The notes below the pieces were generated by a model. The model was not told where the DNA came from. It was given only the letters and a program-made list of their open reading frames with translations, and did no database searches. From NCBI GenBank assembly GCA_028456385.1, contig JALNQF010000017.1, positions 248,001 through 312,000 on the forward strand: 64,000 nucleotides of DNA. The letters are read 5' to 3'. Source of the stretch: Ophiosphaerella korrae. Lineage: Eukaryota > Ascomycota > Dothideomycetes > Pleosporales > Phaeosphaeriaceae. This document shows, one piece after another, positions 63,826 to 64,000 of this stretch (positions are counted from its first letter, which is position 1; each line of letters starts with the position of its first letter). Made by a program: the position numbers and the translations under genes.

Positions 63826-64000
63826 ATGGTTTGAATATATTGGTGGAGTGGATGGGGTAGATAGAATAGATGCATAGATGGGCTTGATGCAGTATTGGGT
63901 ATGTGGTGACGGTTCGCTTTGTGCTTTGTGCTTTGCGCTTTGTGACGTATGAATGAATATCACCTAGTTACTAGATAACTATAAGTCTATAAATTTCGTG
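63826..64000. other. 3' flank of the helicase gene
   Basis: Short downstream region to the window edge, with TGCTTTGTG/CGCTTTGTG-type short repeats at about 63920-63945. No further gene. Confidence 0.35.

Noticed and set aside
1..64000. tRNA genes, rRNA and CRISPR arrays
   Set aside because: I looked for B-box-like GGTTCGANTCC and regular spaced repeats and saw none I could support by eye.

Overview
This window looks like a chromosome segment of a filamentous ascomycete (Pezizomycotina). Nearly every gene is split by short introns of about 45-80 nt with GT-AG ends and CTAAC/CTGAC-type branch sites. The gene content is typical of the group: HET-domain proteins, an AA9 polysaccharide monooxygenase, a BBE-type FAD oxidase, a homeobox-C2H2 fusion factor, Kex2-processed secreted proteins and GPI-anchored wall proteins. 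A dothideomycete, probably Pleosporales, is my inference from overall protein character and not a measurement. Splice sites were read by eye and checked for reading-phase agreement; coordinates are start codon to stop codon.

Layout. 0-10.3 kb is a dense housekeeping block: an arrestin-like ubiquitin-ligase adaptor, a four-BRCT Dpb11/Rad4 replication-checkpoint protein with a cell-cycle box upstream, a 2OG-Fe(II) oxygenase and the MKT1 post-transcriptional regulator. 10.3-25.9 kb is sparse and accessory: a secreted Leu/Gly/Pro-rich protein with broken reading frames, a protein with two ExoX-C-like modules, an AA9 LPMO, two HET proteins and a single-pass membrane protein. 26-28.1 kb is a transposon graveyard: a stop-riddled Myb/SANT-like ORF split by a solo LTR with an intact target-site duplication, next to an element with terminal inverted repeats that contains a 514-bp nested palindrome. 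28.1-33.2 kb carries a secreted FAD oxidase, a two-repeat Kex2/Cys-rich peptide precursor and a nitrilase pseudogene with two stops of CpA-to-TpA type. 33.2-46 kb holds a homeobox-zinc-finger factor, an M20 peptidase, two GPI-type surface proteins, a GFA-family protein, an F-box protein and a butanediol-dehydrogenase-like gene broken by a 10-bp tandem duplication. 46-54 kb has a Gln-rich protein, a CorA-like transporter, an interrupted gene and a protein with a possible chymotrypsin-like triad. 54.8-64 kb is housekeeping again: a CCCH zinc-finger protein, an IRC22/TRAP-alpha-like ER protein, aprataxin (HNT3) and a DHX57-type DEAH helicase.

The most interesting item is the small gene at 30831-31277. 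It encodes two near-identical 36-residue cysteine-containing repeats separated by a Kex2/Ste13-like site, with introns at identical positions in both repeats. It lies between an oxidase gene and a dead nitrilase, close to the transposon block. Several genes (nitrilase, the Myb-like ORF, the gene at 51.0-51.9 kb) contain in-frame stops that each fit a single CpA-to-TpA change, which suggests past RIP (repeat-induced point mutation) activity.
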